From positions 1 to 6,880 of the forward strand of contig JADZBR010000037.1 in the NCBI GenBank assembly GCA_020852035.1: a stretch of DNA of 6,880 nucleotides. The letters run 5' to 3'. The DNA is from Caulobacteraceae bacterium (GTDB lineage: Bacteria > Pseudomonadota > Alphaproteobacteria > Caulobacterales > Caulobacteraceae). The position numbers and the translations under genes are program-made. Position 1 is the first letter of the stretch, and the number at the start of each line of letters is the position of its first letter. Positions 5,874 through 6,880 of this stretch are shown here, one piece after another. The notes beneath the pieces are model-generated. The model was not told where the DNA came from and ran no database searches. It worked only from the letters and a program-made list of their open reading frames with translations.

Positions 5874-5898
5874 GTTCTTAACGCCGGACGCCGGTCAA
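5874..5898 (-). promoter_or_regulatory. Candidate glyA promoter
   Basis: On the minus strand TTGACC (5898-5893) is followed, after a short gap, by GTTAAGAAC (5882-5874), about 30 nt before the GTG start. This resembles the Caulobacter housekeeping pattern TTGACgS - short spacer - GCTANAWC, but the spacer is at the short limit and the -10 match is only partial. It lies in the 146-nt region shared with the divergent mucR-like gene, whose own promoter was not recognised. Confidence 0.35.
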
Positions 5899-5991
5899 AC
5901 CAACGGCGGGGAACCGATTTGCGTCGGTCGGGTTCACGACAGGCGGGGCGGCCAGGCGCCGGCCCGACACAGTTCCAGTCGGGGGATGCGT

Positions 5992-6414
5992 ATGGATGAG
6001 ACCGCCGATCGCAATCGGGCCGACGATCATCTGAGGCTGGCGGGCGACATCGTGGCCGCCTTCGTCTCCGCCAACAGCCTGCCGGCGGCCGAGTTGCCGA
6101 GCTTGATCCGCAACGTCCACCAAACCCTGCGCGGGCTTGACGGCGAGGGATCGTCCGCGCCGGCCGAGCGGCCGAAGCCGGCCGTGCCGGTGGGGCGCTC
6201 GGTGCATCCGGACTACATCGTCTGCCTGGAGGACGGCGCGAAGCTGCAGATGCTCAAGCGCTACCTGCGCTCGCGCTTCAACATGACGCCGGAGGACTAT
6301 CGTCGCCGATGGGGCCTGCCGGCCGACTATCCGATGGTGGCGCCCAATTACGCCGCGCGGCGCTCGGCCGTGGCCAAGGCGTCGGGGCTGGGTCGGGGCA
6401 TCAGGCGCAGATAG
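5992..6414 (+). CDS. MucR/Ros-family transcriptional regulator with degenerate zinc finger
   Basis: This family consists of small DNA-binding proteins that act as global regulators in alphaproteobacteria (Ros, MucR, and the Caulobacter cell-cycle regulators MucR1/MucR2). The 140-residue product has the N-terminal helical part typical of MucR oligomerisation (LAGDIVAAFVSANSLPAAEL, 16-35), a Pro-rich linker, then the Ros-type domain from VPVGRSVHPDYIVCLEDG (65-82) through MTPEDYRRRWGLPADYPMVA (98-117) to APNYAARRSAVAK. Of the four Ros zinc-ligand positions only Cys78 is kept; the others are Asp81, Tyr91 and Phe96. The ATG at 5992 is preferred over the one at 5986, because GGGGG (5981-5985) is six bases from 5992 but touches 5986. 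It is divergent from glyA and convergent with hemA. Which genes it controls cannot be read here; it could act on the shared upstream region. Confidence 0.9.
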   Translation: MDETADRNRADDHLRLAGDIVAAFVSANSLPAAELPSLIRNVHQTLRGLDGEGSSAPAERPKPAVPVGRSVHPDYIVCLEDGAKLQMLKRYLRSRFNMTPEDYRRRWGLPADYPMVAPNYAARRSAVAKASGLGRGIRRR

Positions 6415-6423
6415 CTCGAAGGT

Positions 6424-6880
6424 TCAGGCCGCCATTCCGCCCACGCGGGCGATGTTGCAGTGGGCCCAGAGCTGTTCCAGCGAGCGGGCCAGGTGACGCA
6501 TCATGTCGTCGTCGTGCGCCGGCGAGGGCGTGAAGCGCAGCCGCTCGGTGCCGCGCGGCACGGTCGGGAAGTTGATCGGCTGCACATAGATGCCGAAGTC
6601 GCTGAGCAGCATGTCCGACACCAGCTTGCAGTGCACGGGGTCGCCCACCAGCACCGGCACGATGTGGCTGACCGAGGGCATCACCGGCAGGCCCGCCTCG
6701 CGCAGCATGGTCTTCAGGGTCTCGGCGCGCTCCTGGTGGGCGATGCGGACCTCGTTGTGGTCCTTCAGCCAGCGGATCGAGGCCACTGCCCCGGCGGCGA
6801 GGGCCGGCGGGATCGAGGTGTTGAAGATGAAGCCGTCGGCATAGCTGCGGATCGCGACGACGATCACCGCATTGGCGGCG
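6424..6880 (-). CDS. hemA: 5-aminolevulinate synthase, C-terminal part (runs off window)
   Basis: ALA synthase is a PLP enzyme that condenses glycine and succinyl-CoA to 5-aminolevulinate, the first step of heme synthesis by the Shemin route used by alphaproteobacteria. The last 151 residues are present; the gene continues past 6880. The fragment opens with AANAVIVVAIRSYADGFIFN, the block that follows the PLP lysine in this family. It goes on with TSIPPALAAG and the highly characteristic GIYVQPINFPTVPRGTERLR-FTPSPAHDD, then a terminal helix ending in MAA. The related oxoamine synthases (KBL, BioF) are ruled out by the INFPTVPRGTERLR segment. The PLP lysine itself lies outside the window. Its stop is 9 nt from that of the convergent mucR-like gene, with no obvious terminator between. 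Confidence 0.95.
   Translation of the reverse strand, partial: AANAVIVVAIRSYADGFIFNTSIPPALAAGAVASIRWLKDHNEVRIAHQERAETLKTMLREAGLPVMPSVSHIVPVLVGDPVHCKLVSDMLLSDFGIYVQPINFPTVPRGTERLRFTPSPAHDDDMMRHLARSLEQLWAHCNIARVGGMAA

Noticed and set aside
4637..5881. Long plus-strand open frame opposite glyA
   Set aside because: It is antisense to a clear glyA, composed of Gly/Ala/Leu/Val/His-rich sequence typical of the complement of a GC-rich gene, with no family motif.
5913..5928. Short inverted repeat ACCGA-N6-TCGGT between glyA and the mucR-like gene
   Set aside because: Five base pairs in GC-rich DNA is expected by chance, and it matches no operator I know.
6415..6423. Bidirectional terminator between the mucR-like gene and hemA
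   Set aside because: Only 9 nt separate the stops and no stem-loop or T-run is present.

Overview
The window is GC-rich, densely packed chromosomal DNA. It looks like an alphaproteobacterium of the Caulobacterales (Caulobacter, Phenylobacterium or Brevundimonas-like). The signs are a MucR/Ros-type regulator, a succinyl-CoA/glycine-type 5-aminolevulinate synthase, a riboflavin gene run ending in nusB-thiL, and short palindromic intergenic repeats of a kind common in caulobacters. The organism is inferred from gene content and codon style; no search was run.

Layout, left to right: (1) 1-542, minus strand, the N-terminal 180 residues of ParC (topoisomerase IV subunit A), cut by the window edge. 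(2) 543-787, intergenic, filled mostly by an inverted pair of palindromic repeat units (622-675 and 733-784) that starts 4 nt past the thiL stop. (3) 788-4527, minus strand, a compact gene run read nrdR - ribD (reductase domain only) - ribE - ribH - nusB - thiL. Most junctions are overlaps of 1, 4 or 17 nt or a 9-nt gap. The exception is nrdR/ribD, where a second inverted repeat pair (3901-3945 and 4022-4066) fills the gap. (4) 4556-5845, minus strand, glyA, 28 nt upstream of nrdR and probably on the same transcript. (5) 5846-5991, a divergent intergenic region with a candidate glyA promoter. (6) 5992-6414, plus strand, a small MucR/Ros-family regulator. (7) 6424-6880, minus strand, the C-terminal part of hemA (5-aminolevulinate synthase), convergent with mucR.

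The minus-strand run joins one-carbon/glycine metabolism (GlyA), control of ribonucleotide reductase (NrdR), three riboflavin enzymes (RibD reductase, RibH lumazine synthase, RibE riboflavin synthase), an antitermination factor (NusB) and thiamine diphosphate synthesis (ThiL). The order nrdR-ribD-ribH-nusB-thiL is also found in E. coli, so the core is ancient.

The most notable point is that ribD here lacks its whole N-terminal deaminase domain. The reading frame begins at the domain linker, and the ribosome-binding site of its best start (GTG at 3900) lies inside a repeat unit. ribBA, often found between ribE and ribH in related bacteria, is also absent. I see no mobile element, CRISPR array, RNA gene or defence system. 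The repeat pairs and the shortened ribD are the only structures beyond ordinary housekeeping content.
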